Positions 43,875 through 52,605 of a stretch of 64,000 nt of DNA are shown here, one piece after another; the stretch's first letter is position 1; each line of letters starts with the position of its first letter. The DNA comes from JAGVIE01 sp964520905. Its GTDB lineage: Bacteria > Bacteroidota > Ignavibacteria > UBA10030 > SZUA-254. A program made the translations under genes and the position numbers. The stretch spans positions 112,329-176,328 of the forward strand of contig CAZFQL010000007.1 in NCBI GenBank assembly GCA_964520905.1, written 5' to 3'. Under the pieces are notes generated by a model. That model was given only the letters and a program-made list of their open reading frames with translations, had not been told where the DNA came from and did no database searches.

Positions 43875-43942
43875 GTAATGAAGAGGTGTCTTTTTTCACA
43901 GCTCACAGCGCAGTTAGCAAGTTGGTTAGTGCAGGTGGATTA
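43875..43942 (+). repeat. Imperfect direct repeat, copy 2
   Basis: Second copy of the about 68-base element at 42131-42199. It lies 54 bases after the stop of the coiled-coil response regulator gene. A more diverged possible copy ends near 47652 (GTTAGTACAAGCAGG). Confidence 0.6.
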
Positions 43943-43949
43943 GAGAGCG

Positions 43950-43975
43950 CCCCGATCAGAAACGGTTGGGGTTTT
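43950..43975 (+). terminator. Intrinsic terminator after the coiled-coil response regulator
   Basis: CCCCGATC (43950-43957) pairs with GGTTGGGG (43964-43971) with two G-U pairs around AGAAAC, then TTTT. The same right arm (ACGGTTGGGG) occurs in the terminator at 46700-46730. Confidence 0.6.
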
Positions 43976-44097
43976 GTATTTGTGATGATAGTCTTGAAAA
44001 GCGATATCGAATAAGCATAATCGGAGAGGAACTTCTTAGCACTGATCCCGTGTTTACATTTTCATATCGCATTCCAGATCATTACGGAAGGTCCACC

Positions 44098-46671
44098 ATG
44101 TTTACATGGAAGTTCAGTCTTTTTTTTAGTGTATTTTTAATTTTATTCGTTGTGCTGTCGTTTCCTCTATACACACAGGTGCAAATGAAAGACGCATTCC
44201 CAAATCTAACATTTTCAAGTCCGGTAGGTCTGTATCATCCGGGTGACAGCACCGACAGGTTGTTCGTCGTTGGGCAGGCGGGCGTAATATATGTTTTTCC
44301 CAATAATCCTTCAGCAATAACATCGAAAAAATTCCTAGATATTCATGATAGTATAGCGTCTGGTGGTGAATTAGGATTGTTAGGTCTTGCATTTCATCCT
44401 CATTATAATACAAATGGCTATTTCTATGTCTATTACACGATGACCAATCCTTCTGGATCTTCGCCATACCTCTCGATTATATCGAGGTTCCAGTCCAGTG
44501 CAATAAATCCTGATTCAACAATCCGAAGTAGTGAAATTGTTTTGATGAGGATTAATCAGCCTTACAGTAATCACAAAGGTGGGCAAATTGCCTTTGGACC
44601 CGATGGATATTTGTATATCGGCCTCGGTGATGGTGGAGATGCCGGAGATCCTCAGGGTAACGGACAAAACAAATCAACATGGTTGGGTAAAATTCTTCGC
44701 ATTGATGTTGATTCTACTATGGGTTTACAAAATTACAGGGTTCCTCCTGACAATCCATTCTACGCCGATACGTCGTCAACTGTAAAGAAAGAAATTTTTG
44801 CATACGGTTTGCGGAATCCATGGCGATTTAGTTTTGATATGGTAAAAGGAGGAACGCTTTGGGTTGCCGATGTTGGTCAAAATAATTGGGAAGAAATCGA
44901 CACAATCCGGAGTGGGGGTAATTACGGTTGGAATATTACTGAAGGAGCGCATTGCTACAATCCGCCCTCAGGTTGTAACGCTACGGGTCTCATAATGCCG
45001 ATATGGGAGTACAGTCACGTTATCGGCGGGTGCTCAATCACAGGTGGATTTGTTTACCGGGGGTCTGCGAATTCCTCTCTCTATGGAAAATATATCTATG
45101 CTGATTATTGTTCCCAAAAAATCTGGACGCTCGATCTTCCTCCGGTTGGCCCTCCATCAAACACATTTCTAATGAACACAGGAGTGCTTATCTCTTCATT
45201 TGGTGTAGACAAGTATGGTGAACTCTATTTTTGTAGTTATGTAGATGGCAGGATTTATAAGTTAGTGCCTGATCCGCCAACGGTTCCAATTCTCCTCTCA
45301 CCATCCAATGATGAATTAAACACCAGCACGAATCTGATCCTCCTCTGGAAAAAAGTTCTGCTGGCAGAAACATATCACGTTCAGGTATCGACTGATTCGG
45401 TATTCACGATGCTAATTGTGAATGATTCGACTCTCACAGATACTGTAAGAATGATTGGTCCTTTGGCATATGCAACGAAGTATTATTGGCGCGTGAATGC
45501 AAAAAACATTGGCAACACAAGTTCTTATTCAGGTATTAGGAGTTTTACAACTACATCGTATCCGGTACAACCCGCTCCCCCTGTACTTATTGTTCCGCCT
45601 GCGGGTGCGGTGGACATGCAAACGCTTATACTGTTTCGGTGGCATTCTTCAACAGGAGCGGAGAGCTATCATCTTCAGGTTGCAACCGATTCAATATTTT
45701 CGGTCGTGCTTTTCGATGATTCCACGCTCATTGACACATCACAATTGTGTGGGCAGCTATCAAATAATTCGATGTATTACTGGCGTTTACGCTCAAAGAA
45801 TGTCGTGGGTTATGGAATTTTTTCCGAGGTAAGAATATTTCATACTGCTATGCACTCTTACTATTTTCAGATTAATCAATCCTGGAATTTGATCTCGCTT
45901 CCTATTTCTGTCAATGATAGTCTAAAGAATTCTATTTTCCCTACCTCGGTATCAAGTGCTTTTGAATACTCTTCCCCAGGTGGTTATCTCCCCCAAGATA
46001 CATTGTTGCCAAGGAAGGGTTATTGGTTAAAATTCAATGATAGTCAGACAGTCGCAATTGCTGGGGTTCCTCGCCTTATTGATACGATCGATATTGTTGT
46101 AGGATGGAATTTGATTGGTTCTCTTTCTGACCCGGTTCCGATATTGTCCATTGCAAGCATTCCTCCGGGTATTGTTACAAGTAATTTCTTCAGATATAAC
46201 GGTAGCTATTTAGCAACCGATACAATATACTCTGGTTTTGGGTACTGGATAAAAGCGGATCAAGAAGGCAAACTTATTTTATCCTCGTCTTCTTCTATCG
46301 CTGCGCAGAATCGAATCAAGATCGTCTCCACGGCAGAGTTACCTCCGCCGTCTCCGGAGGTGGCTGCATCATTGCACGAAGTCCCGAAAGGGTACTCTCT
46401 TGAGAATGCTTACCCAAATCCTTTTAATCCTACAACCACGTTGAAATATGCCCTGTCTGGCGAGAGCAGAGTGAAGTTGGTTATATACAACGTGCTGGGA
46501 CAGGTTGTTGATGTGTTGATGGACGCAGTAGAAGCCGCAGGATATAAATCGGTAGAATGGAACGCTAACAGTGTTGCGAGTGGAATATACTTCTACCGGC
46601 TCGATGCAACAAGCATACTTGATCCGGGCAAATCGTTTACGCAGATAAAGAAGATGTTGTTGCTGAAGTAA
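44098..46671 (+). CDS. Secreted sugar-dehydrogenase-like protein with T9SS tail
   Basis: The 857-residue protein has a signal peptide, then a six-blade propeller domain of the PQQ-dependent soluble aldose dehydrogenase (GSDH) family, with GLLGLAFHPHY, NHKGGQIAFGPDGYLYIGLGDGG, GLRNPWRFSFD and NYGWNITEG. Two fibronectin-III-like domains follow (about 394-480 and 491-580), then two WNL(I/V) modules (about 596-760), then a T9SS sorting domain (LENAYPNPFNPTTT). The likely activity is oxidation of sugars outside the cell, if the cofactor site is kept. The ATG at 44098 follows GGAAGG by 6 bases; an upstream in-frame TTG at 43966 lies within the terminator region. Confidence 0.88.
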   Translation: MFTWKFSLFFSVFLILFVVLSFPLYTQVQMKDAFPNLTFSSPVGLYHPGDSTDRLFVVGQAGVIYVFPNNPSAITSKKFLDIHDSIASGGELGLLGLAFHPHYNTNGYFYVYYTMTNPSGSSPYLSIISRFQSSAINPDSTIRSSEIVLMRINQPYSNHKGGQIAFGPDGYLYIGLGDGGDAGDPQGNGQNKSTWLGKILRIDVDSTMGLQNYRVPPDNPFYADTSSTVKKEIFAYGLRNPWRFSFDMVKGGTLWVADVGQNNWEEIDTIRSGGNYGWNITEGAHCYNPPSGCNATGLIMPIWEYSHVIGGCSITGGFVYRGSANSSLYGKYIYADYCSQKIWTLDLPPVGPPSNTFLMNTGVLISSFGVDKYGELYFCSYVDGRIYKLVPDPPTVPILLSPSNDELNTSTNLILLWKKVLLAETYHVQVSTDSVFTMLIVNDSTLTDTVRMIGPLAYATKYYWRVNAKNIGNTSSYSGIRSFTTTSYPVQPAPPVLIVPPAGAVDMQTLILFRWHSSTGAESYHLQVATDSIFSVVLFDDSTLIDTSQLCGQLSNNSMYYWRLRSKNVVGYGIFSEVRIFHTAMHSYYFQINQSWNLISLPISVNDSLKNSIFPTSVSSAFEYSSPGGYLPQDTLLPRKGYWLKFNDSQTVAIAGVPRLIDTIDIVVGWNLIGSLSDPVPILSIASIPPGIVTSNFFRYNGSYLATDTIYSGFGYWIKADQEGKLILSSSSSIAAQNRIKIVSTAELPPPSPEVAASLHEVPKGYSLENAYPNPFNPTTTLKYALSGESRVKLVIYNVLGQVVDVLMDAVEAAGYKSVEWNANSVASGIYFYRLDATSILDPGKSFTQIKKMLLLK

Positions 46672-46699
46672 AAAATTATTTAAGTAGGTATTAAACTCA

Positions 46700-46730
46700 A
46701 ACCCCAGCCAAAACGGTTGGGGTTTTATTT
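46700..46730 (+). terminator. Intrinsic terminator after the sugar-dehydrogenase-like gene
   Basis: AACCCCAGCC (46700-46709) pairs with GGTTGGGGTT (46715-46724, one G-U pair) around AAAAC and runs into TTATTTTT. Confidence 0.85.
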
Positions 46731-46793
46731 TTACTAACCTAAAATATTGTATTTAACTGTCAATGGGGTTTCAAAGTTCTCGAACTAAAGGTG

Positions 46794-46822
46794 TTGATTT
46801 TAAAAAAATTATAAACTATATT
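46794..46822 (+). promoter_or_regulatory. Predicted promoter of the lipoprotein gene
   Basis: TTGATT (46794-46799) and TATATT (46817-46822) are 17 bases apart. They lie downstream of an in-frame ATG at 46763, so the ATG at 46847 is the likely start. Confidence 0.5.
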
Positions 46823-46846
46823 AGAGCAAAATTGGAGAACATTTAC

Positions 46847-47539
46847 ATGAAATCTTTATACCTCATATCTTTCTTATCCATTCTATTATTTTCCTGCTCA
46901 CCAGTTATTCTCAAGCCGATACCGGCTGAAGATAGGCAATCAGTTTACATCTATCCCCTTGAAAATCTTACTAATGAAAATACAAATGCATTTGTGCCTT
47001 ATGAAAAATTATGCAATACTGTTATCAATGGAGAATTAATTGATGTAATAGAAAAAAACTTTGAGGGTAAAATCAAAATTCGAACATACCCTAATCCATT
47101 TAGGGCTATTACGAGTGCCGATAGTTCGAATGCACAGTTTAAGATTAGAGGTGTGTGCGAGAGATTATCGTATGAACCAGCAGAAGATGTTGATGATGTA
47201 ATTGCAAAATATGCAGTATTTGGAATTCTTGGCATTGGATATACAAAAATAAGTTACAATGATATGTGTCTCTATTCACAATATCGGATATGGATTCTTG
47301 ATAATTCAAGCACAGTAATTGATAGCTTCGTTACAGTTGGTATCGCAGCTGGAAATCGAGAAAAAATAAGTCGGAAACAGTTAACGAACGAATCAAATTC
47401 AAATGCTGCTTATAGATTCGGCTCAAAATTTACTGAATCTATCTTTAAAAAGCATAGGTATGATTTACCAAGTAAATTAGATTATCCGGAAGAGAAGTTT
47501 GAAAACAGTAAAAATATTTATCTTTATATGAAAAATTAG
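46847..47539 (+). CDS. Putative lipoprotein of unknown function
   Basis: The 230-residue product begins with a lipoprotein signal peptide (MKSLYLISFLSILLFSCSP; lipidation cysteine in LFSC). The rest is a single domain with no recognised motif; a hydrophobic stretch with VFGILGIGYTKI lies near residues 123-134. It may be an outer-membrane or periplasmic lipoprotein. GGAGA lies 8 bases before the ATG, and a predicted promoter lies just upstream. It stands alone, before the Mrr-type nuclease gene. Confidence 0.65.
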   Translation: MKSLYLISFLSILLFSCSPVILKPIPAEDRQSVYIYPLENLTNENTNAFVPYEKLCNTVINGELIDVIEKNFEGKIKIRTYPNPFRAITSADSSNAQFKIRGVCERLSYEPAEDVDDVIAKYAVFGILGIGYTKISYNDMCLYSQYRIWILDNSSTVIDSFVTVGIAAGNREKISRKQLTNESNSNAAYRFGSKFTESIFKKHRYDLPSKLDYPEEKFENSKNIYLYMKN

Positions 47540-47705
47540 TTTGCATCTATTTTATAAACTCTGACAGAAACGCCATGAACGGGAAAATAATAGTACCTTC
47601 TGTTTGTGTCTTTGAAAAGAAAGCCATTGGCGTGGCTTGTTAGTACAAGCAGGGGAAGAATGATAATTATGCATCCGGGATCTATTCTCTGAAGGGATGA
47701 CCTCA

Positions 47706-49352
47706 ATGAAAAATAATATGTATTCTCTTAAAATTGAAAATTATCTTGGCGATGCCATTGAGCCAATAAACGCGGAAACTCCAAGTGAGTTAGTGCATAA
47801 AGCCGTGTTGCTATTAATCAATACGAGATTAGCTCCTAGAACAAAGAACAATCCAGTTACATCATTCTCATTCGAATATGACAATGACACTGTGAGGGAG
47901 GTAATTCGTATGGTGAACAGCAGCCTTGAGGATAATATCAGGTCATTAAAAAATATTTTAACAAAATCCTTGACAGGAGAAATTGAATTTACGTGGGATC
48001 ATTTTAAAGATCACTCCATATTTACTATTCCTGAAGTTATAAAGCCTTTAAAATATGCACCCGTAGAGCCAAAGATATCGGATTACGAGTATAACATAAC
48101 AAAAACGACTTTTGAGGATGGAATAGAGCGACCACAGTATGGGCGCATTCCACCAGAGCCCAATATTACAGACGAAGAGTACCATGTCGAAATCGATTTT
48201 ATAGATGTATTGTTTCCACGACGTAAGCGAAAGAAATTGGAAGCTGCAAAGGAAAAATTTAATGAAGCACATAGAAACTGGCAGAAACTCAAAGAAAAAG
48301 TAGAGGAACTTAGACAACAAAAATTTGAGCGGGATCATGAGAATTGGGAAAAACTAAAGGAAGAGATAGAGAAAGAGAATGAAACAATTACCCGCCAATA
48401 TAAAGAAGAGCTTCAAGTTTGGAGACAAAAAAAAGTATTATTCACAAGACAACAAAATGAGTACAATCTAAGCATTGATAATTACTCCAAAGGAATTGAA
48501 AAGAAACTGCCCGGAACTGTCATTTATTGGTTCACGAGGATTTTGGAAAAAGTGGATTTTAGTGTTTCATATACGAAACAGTTTCTAATGGAATATGACC
48601 CAACTGTAAAGATATTGGCTATTGATATTTATCTTCCCTCACCCGATGATATTCCAAATATAAAGATTGTTAAATTTAATCAGACACAGGAAAAAATAAT
48701 AGAAGTTCTATTCAATGACAAAGAACGTGAGAAATTATTTGATGACATTATATACCAACTCATATTGCTTACCAGTCATAAATTATTTAAGCATGATTAT
48801 GCTGATGTTCTCGATGCAGTTGTTTTGAATGGATGGGTAAGTTCAGTCAATAAGGCAACTGGGAAAATAATTAAAGCATGTATTATTACCATACAAGCGA
48901 GCAAGAACGAATTTACGCAGCTTGATTTATCAAAAGTTGACCCAAAGAGTTGTTTTCGCCTGCTTAAAGGAATCGGGAGTTCCAAACTTCACACCCTTTC
49001 GGCGGTTGCCCCAATTATTTCCATTAGTCATGAAGACAAAAGGTTCGTGCAGTCTCATGATGTTGCTGACAGACTAAATGAAGGCTCAAATCTTGCAGCT
49101 ATGGACTGGGAAGAGTTCGAGCATCTTATAAGAGAACTTTTTGAAAAAGAATTTCAGAAAAACGGAGGTGAAGTGAAGATTACACAAGCAAGTAGAGATG
49201 GTGGCGTGGATGCAATTGCGTTCGACCCTGATCCGATTAGAGGAGGTAAGATAGTAATTCAAGCCAAGAGGTATACTAATGTTGTGGGCGTTTCTGCAGT
49301 ACGTGATTTATATGGCACATTGTTGAATGAGGGCGCGACAAAAGGAATATAG
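47706..49352 (+). CDS. Mrr-type restriction endonuclease with coiled coil (frameshifted)
   Basis: The 548-residue frame has an unrecognised N-terminal half, a long Glu/Lys-rich coiled coil (about residues 170-265), a middle domain and a C-terminal Mrr-type PD-(D/E)xK nuclease domain: MDWEEFEHLIRELF, D502 in GGVDAIAFDP and the QAK of IVIQAKRY (K521). Mrr-family enzymes cut methylated or foreign DNA. The frame stops at 49352 just after GATKGI, but the rest of the domain continues in another frame to 49525. The ATG at 47706 is used because GAAGGG is 9 bases before it, while the ATG at 47697 touches the ribosome site. Confidence 0.72.
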   Translation: MKNNMYSLKIENYLGDAIEPINAETPSELVHKAVLLLINTRLAPRTKNNPVTSFSFEYDNDTVREVIRMVNSSLEDNIRSLKNILTKSLTGEIEFTWDHFKDHSIFTIPEVIKPLKYAPVEPKISDYEYNITKTTFEDGIERPQYGRIPPEPNITDEEYHVEIDFIDVLFPRRKRKKLEAAKEKFNEAHRNWQKLKEKVEELRQQKFERDHENWEKLKEEIEKENETITRQYKEELQVWRQKKVLFTRQQNEYNLSIDNYSKGIEKKLPGTVIYWFTRILEKVDFSVSYTKQFLMEYDPTVKILAIDIYLPSPDDIPNIKIVKFNQTQEKIIEVLFNDKEREKLFDDIIYQLILLTSHKLFKHDYADVLDAVVLNGWVSSVNKATGKIIKACIITIQASKNEFTQLDLSKVDPKSCFRLLKGIGSSKLHTLSAVAPIISISHEDKRFVQSHDVADRLNEGSNLAAMDWEEFEHLIRELFEKEFQKNGGEVKITQASRDGGVDAIAFDPDPIRGGKIVIQAKRYTNVVGVSAVRDLYGTLLNEGATKGI

Positions 49353-49525
49353 TCACGACATCAAACTATGGAACTGATGCATTTGAATTCGCAAAAGGTA
49401 AACCTATTACATTGCTTAACGGGAACCACCTTCTTCACCTTTTAAGTAAACATGGTTATAAAGCAAAGATTGATCTTAATGAAGCGAAGCAGATAGCGAA
49501 AGAACAAAAATCAGTTAATAGTTAA
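49352..49525 (+). pseudogene. Out-of-frame end of the Mrr-type nuclease
   Basis: Read from GTC at 49352, this segment encodes VTTSNYGTDAFEFAKGKPI and then an end with LLNGNHLLHLLSKHGYKAK, the usual close of Mrr_cat domains (residues after the catalytic QAK). The change of frame fits loss of one T in GGAATATAGTC (expected GGAATATTAGTC). It is either a real mutation that disables the enzyme or a sequencing error in a short T-run. Confidence 0.75.
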
Positions 49526-49581
49526 CATGATATATGGGGTTTTAATAATCACCACTTAAGTTAATCACAGCTTTATAATTT

Positions 49582-49620
49582 AGCTCAGTTTGCCTCCAAG
49601 CTGAGCTTTTTATTTTTTCC
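49582..49620 (+). terminator. Intrinsic terminator after the nuclease gene
   Basis: AGCTCAG (49582-49588) pairs with CTGAGCT (49601-49607), followed by TTTTATTTTTT. Confidence 0.75.
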
Positions 49621-49728
49621 TTGAGACTACGTCAAGATTTTGGTATATTGAAAAAAGTATTTGAGTATTAAGTACTGTGTGTAAAGAGAAAGTATCTCTT
49701 AATCGATCAGAAATCGGAAATCAATTTC

Positions 49729-49803
49729 GCCCCCGTAGCTCAGTATGGATAGAGCGTCGGTTTCCTAAACCGCAGGCCGGCAGTTCGACTCTGCCCGGGG
49801 GTA
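49729..49803 (+). tRNA. tRNA-Arg (anticodon CCT)
   Basis: A 75-nt cloverleaf: acceptor GCCCCCG with CGGGGGT (first pair G-U), D stem GCTC/GAGC, anticodon loop TTCCTAA (CCT), T arm GGCAG-TTCGACT-CTGCC, discriminator A. No CCA is encoded. Its 3' half is closely echoed at the end of each unit of the tandem array that follows. Confidence 0.93.
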
Positions 49804-50753
49804 CAAGTAAATTGCCCCCAACGACTGATGGGTTTCTCCCGTTTCAAACTCTCGCTTGAAACGGGATCCGCAAATTGACGGACAAGTTAGCTTCACTGTG
49901 TTCGCTAACTCGTGTCAATTTGGGACTAAACTGCAGGTCGGAGGGGAGTTTATCCCGCTGGAATGAAATGGAAGCGGGAACGACTCTCGAGGGTACAAGT
50001 AAATTACCCCCATCGACCGGTGGGTTTCTCCCGTTTCAAACTGTCGCTTGAAACGGGATCCGCAAATTGACGAACAAGTTAACTTCACTACGTTCGTTAA
50101 CTCGTGTCAATTTGGGACTAAACCGTTGGTCGGAGGGGAGTTTATCCCGCTGGAATGGAATGAAAGCGGGAACGACTCTCGGGGGTACAAGNNNNNNNNN
50201 NNNNNNNNNNNNNNNNNNNNNNNNNNNNNNNNNNNNNNNNNNNNNNNNNNNNNNNNNNNNNNNNNNNNNNNNNNNNNNNNNNNNNNNNNNNGGAGTTTAT
50301 CCCGCTGGAATGGAATGAAAGCGGGAACGACTCTCGGGGGTACAAGTTAATTGCCCCCAACGACTGGTGGGTTTCTCCCGTTTCAAACTATCGCTTGAAA
50401 CGGGATCCGCAAATTGACGGACAAGTTAACTTCACTACGTTCGTTAACTCGTGTCAATTTGGGACTAAACCGTTGGTCGGAGGGGAGTTTATCCCGCTGG
50501 AATGGAATGAAAGCGGGAACGACTCTCGGGGGTACAAGATCAATGCAAAAGGAAAAAGTAAAAAAATAAAGTAAGTACCGCCGCACTCTGTCGGTTTCTC
50601 CCGTTTCAAACTGTCGCTTGAAACGGGATCCGCAAATTGACGAACAAATTAACTTCACTACGTTCGTTAACTCGTGTCAATTTGGGACTAAACCGCAGGC
50701 CGGAGGGAAGTTTATCCCGCTGGAATGAAATGGAAGCGGGAACGATCTAAGGG
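49802..50753 (+). repeat. Tandem array of 192-bp structured units next to tRNA-Arg
   Basis: Full units span 49802-49993, 49994-50185 and 50341-50532 (each exactly 192 bp). A last, diverged unit covers 50533-50753 (221 bp, with an A-rich insert near 50541-50575). Parts of at least one more unit flank the N gap. Each unit has a hairpin CCCGTTTCAA/TTGAAACGGG, a nested hairpin closed by AAATTGAC/GTCAATTT, a hairpin CCCGCT/AGCGGG, and a tail CTAAAC(C/T)G...CGACTCTCGGGGGTACAAG that resembles the tRNA 3' half. No coding frame runs through it. It fills the space between tRNA-Arg and proS. Confidence 0.85.
50192..50291. other. Assembly gap of 100 N inside the array
   Basis: Exactly 100 N interrupt the array. 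Flanking bases belong to two different unit positions, so the true number of units is unknown and may be larger than shown. Confidence 0.98.
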
Positions 50754-50788
50754 TACAATCAATCAAAAATATCAAAAAGAAAAACTGA

Positions 50789-52483
50789 ATGAGATTAAGT
50801 AAAATCTTTATACCGACACTGAAAGAAATACCATCGGATGCTTTTATTCCGAGTCACCAGCTAATGCTTCGAGCCGGGATGATACGACCGCTTGGAGCCG
50901 GAGTTTATTCGTTCCTTCCACTCGGGTATCGAATCCTGAAGAAAGTCATGGAGATTATCCGCGACGAGATGGATGCCATTGGCGGGCAGGAATTCCATCT
51001 TCCCGCATTAAATCCGATTGAACTCTGGGAAGAAACCGGGCGCGTGAAGGATTTCGGCGATACGATGTTTCACCTGAAAAACCGTCCGCTTGTGCTTGCG
51101 CCTACTCACGAAGAGGTGATTTGTTCGATTGCGAAAAACCATATCAAGTCGTATCGGGATTTACCTCAGATATGGTATCAGATACAGATGAAGTTCAGAA
51201 ACGAACCGAGACCTCGTTCGGGTGTAATACGCGGCAGACAATTTATCATGAAAGACGCTTACACACTCGATGCTACATGGGAAGGATTGGATAAAGGTTA
51301 CGATCTTCATGCCGAAGCATACAAGAAAATATTTTCCCGTGCGGGTTTGAAGTTCTTCATCGTCGGAGCTTCGAGCGGTGCTATGGGCGGCAGTGCGTCG
51401 CAGGAGTTTATGGTGGAATCGGAATCGGGTGAAGATACGTGCGCTTTATGTGATCAATGCGGATACGCTGCGAACCTCGAGGTAGCGACTTCAAACATGC
51501 CCAAAGCTCAGCGCGCTGGTGAGAAAAAACCTATCGAAGAAATCCACACACCAAACGTCGGTACGATTGATGAGTTGAAGGAATTCTTAAAAGTCGATGA
51601 ACAGCGCCTTGCAAAATCTTTGGTCTACATGCAGGATAAAACTCCCATATTAATATTGATGATGGGGAACGATCAGCTCAATGAAACGAAATTACTATCG
51701 GTCATCAAGAGCGTTGTACGTCCGTCACAGACTGAAGAATTAAAGACACTGACAGGCGCCGATGCCGGTTCGATCGGACCGCTCGGGCTTCAGGGTTTTA
51801 AAATCATCGTTGATAAACGGTTGGAGGGCGCTAACAATCTGATCAGCGGCGCAAACAAGAATGATTATCATATCGGAAATATCGATTTGCAAAGAGACGT
51901 TAAAGTAGATGGATACTACGATTTACGCACCATCAATGCTGGTGAGCCGTGTTTAAAATGCGGCAAACCGCTCCGAGTTATTAACGCCATCGAATTAGGA
52001 CATATCTTTAAACTCGGTACAAAATATTCCGATGCGATGCATGCCTATTATCTCGATGAGCATGGGAAAGAGAAACCTATAATAATGGGAAGTTACGGTA
52101 TCGGTGTTGAACGAATTATGGCTTGTTATATCGAACAGAATCATGATAAGAACGGCATCATGTGGAGTAAAGCTTTGTCGCCTTATCATGTACATTTGAT
52201 ACAAGTTAATTCGAATAATGAAAAAGTTGTTCAGACTGCCGAACATCTTTACGAAAAATTACAGCAATCGTTGGTAGATGTTTTATTCGATGATCGGAAC
52301 GATGTAAGTCCGGGTTTCAAATTTAAAGACGCCGACTTGCTCGGAATTCCCCTTCAGGTAATCGTTGGCGAGAAGAATTTAGCACACGGCAATATCGAAC
52401 TCAAGGAACGCGCTACGGGAAAGAGAGATATTGTCGAGATCAGTAAGGTAGTCAGTTATGTAGAAAAATATCTCGAATCATAA
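50789..52483 (+). CDS. proS: Prolyl-tRNA synthetase (bacterial type)
   Basis: ProS charges tRNA-Pro. The 564-residue product has the class II motifs (motif 1 with GAGVYSFLPLGYRILKKV, motif 2 FRNEPRPRSGVIRGRQFIMKD, motif 3 GSYGIGVERIMACYIEQ). Between motifs 2 and 3 lies the YbaK-like editing insertion (about residues 230-390; LAKSLVYMQ, GANKNDYH), and a C-terminal anticodon-binding domain follows. This is the E. coli-like long type. The ATG at 50789 comes 35 bases after the tandem array; no clear promoter lies between. Confidence 0.95.
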   Translation: MRLSKIFIPTLKEIPSDAFIPSHQLMLRAGMIRPLGAGVYSFLPLGYRILKKVMEIIRDEMDAIGGQEFHLPALNPIELWEETGRVKDFGDTMFHLKNRPLVLAPTHEEVICSIAKNHIKSYRDLPQIWYQIQMKFRNEPRPRSGVIRGRQFIMKDAYTLDATWEGLDKGYDLHAEAYKKIFSRAGLKFFIVGASSGAMGGSASQEFMVESESGEDTCALCDQCGYAANLEVATSNMPKAQRAGEKKPIEEIHTPNVGTIDELKEFLKVDEQRLAKSLVYMQDKTPILILMMGNDQLNETKLLSVIKSVVRPSQTEELKTLTGADAGSIGPLGLQGFKIIVDKRLEGANNLISGANKNDYHIGNIDLQRDVKVDGYYDLRTINAGEPCLKCGKPLRVINAIELGHIFKLGTKYSDAMHAYYLDEHGKEKPIIMGSYGIGVERIMACYIEQNHDKNGIMWSKALSPYHVHLIQVNSNNEKVVQTAEHLYEKLQQSLVDVLFDDRNDVSPGFKFKDADLLGIPLQVIVGEKNLAHGNIELKERATGKRDIVEISKVVSYVEKYLES

Positions 52484-52517
52484 TAGGAGGTTATGATTCG
52501 GAAGAAGTTTATTATCC

Positions 52518-52542
52518 AGCCGGCAGAGATGCCGGCTTTTTT
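52518..52542 (+). terminator. Intrinsic terminator after proS
   Basis: AGCCGGC (52518-52524) pairs with GCCGGCT (52531-52537) around AGAGAT, then a run of T. Confidence 0.85.
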
Positions 52543-52548
52543 AATCTA

Positions 52549-52577
52549 TTGTTTTTCCTTTTAATTATTTTTATCTT
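52549..52577 (+). promoter_or_regulatory. Predicted dnaE promoter
   Basis: TTGTTT (52549-52554) and TATCTT (52572-52577) are 17 bases apart, about 28 bases before the ATG at 52606. Confidence 0.5.
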
Positions 52578-52605
52578 TCATCTGCTAAATTAATATCAAA
52601 TTCCA

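Noticed and set aside
43966..44097. Upstream TTG start of the sugar-dehydrogenase-like gene
   Set aside because: It lies in the terminator of the preceding gene, and the ATG at 44098 has a good ribosome site and begins a signal peptide.
50048..50658. Protein-coding frames in the array (with WNGMKAGTTLGGT or EWNESGNDSRG)
   Set aside because: They follow the 192-bp period because 192 is divisible by 3, are interrupted by stops, use N bases, and lack ribosome sites.
49800..50760. CRISPR array
   Set aside because: The repeat unit is 192 bp with almost no variation and no variable spacers; no cas gene is present.
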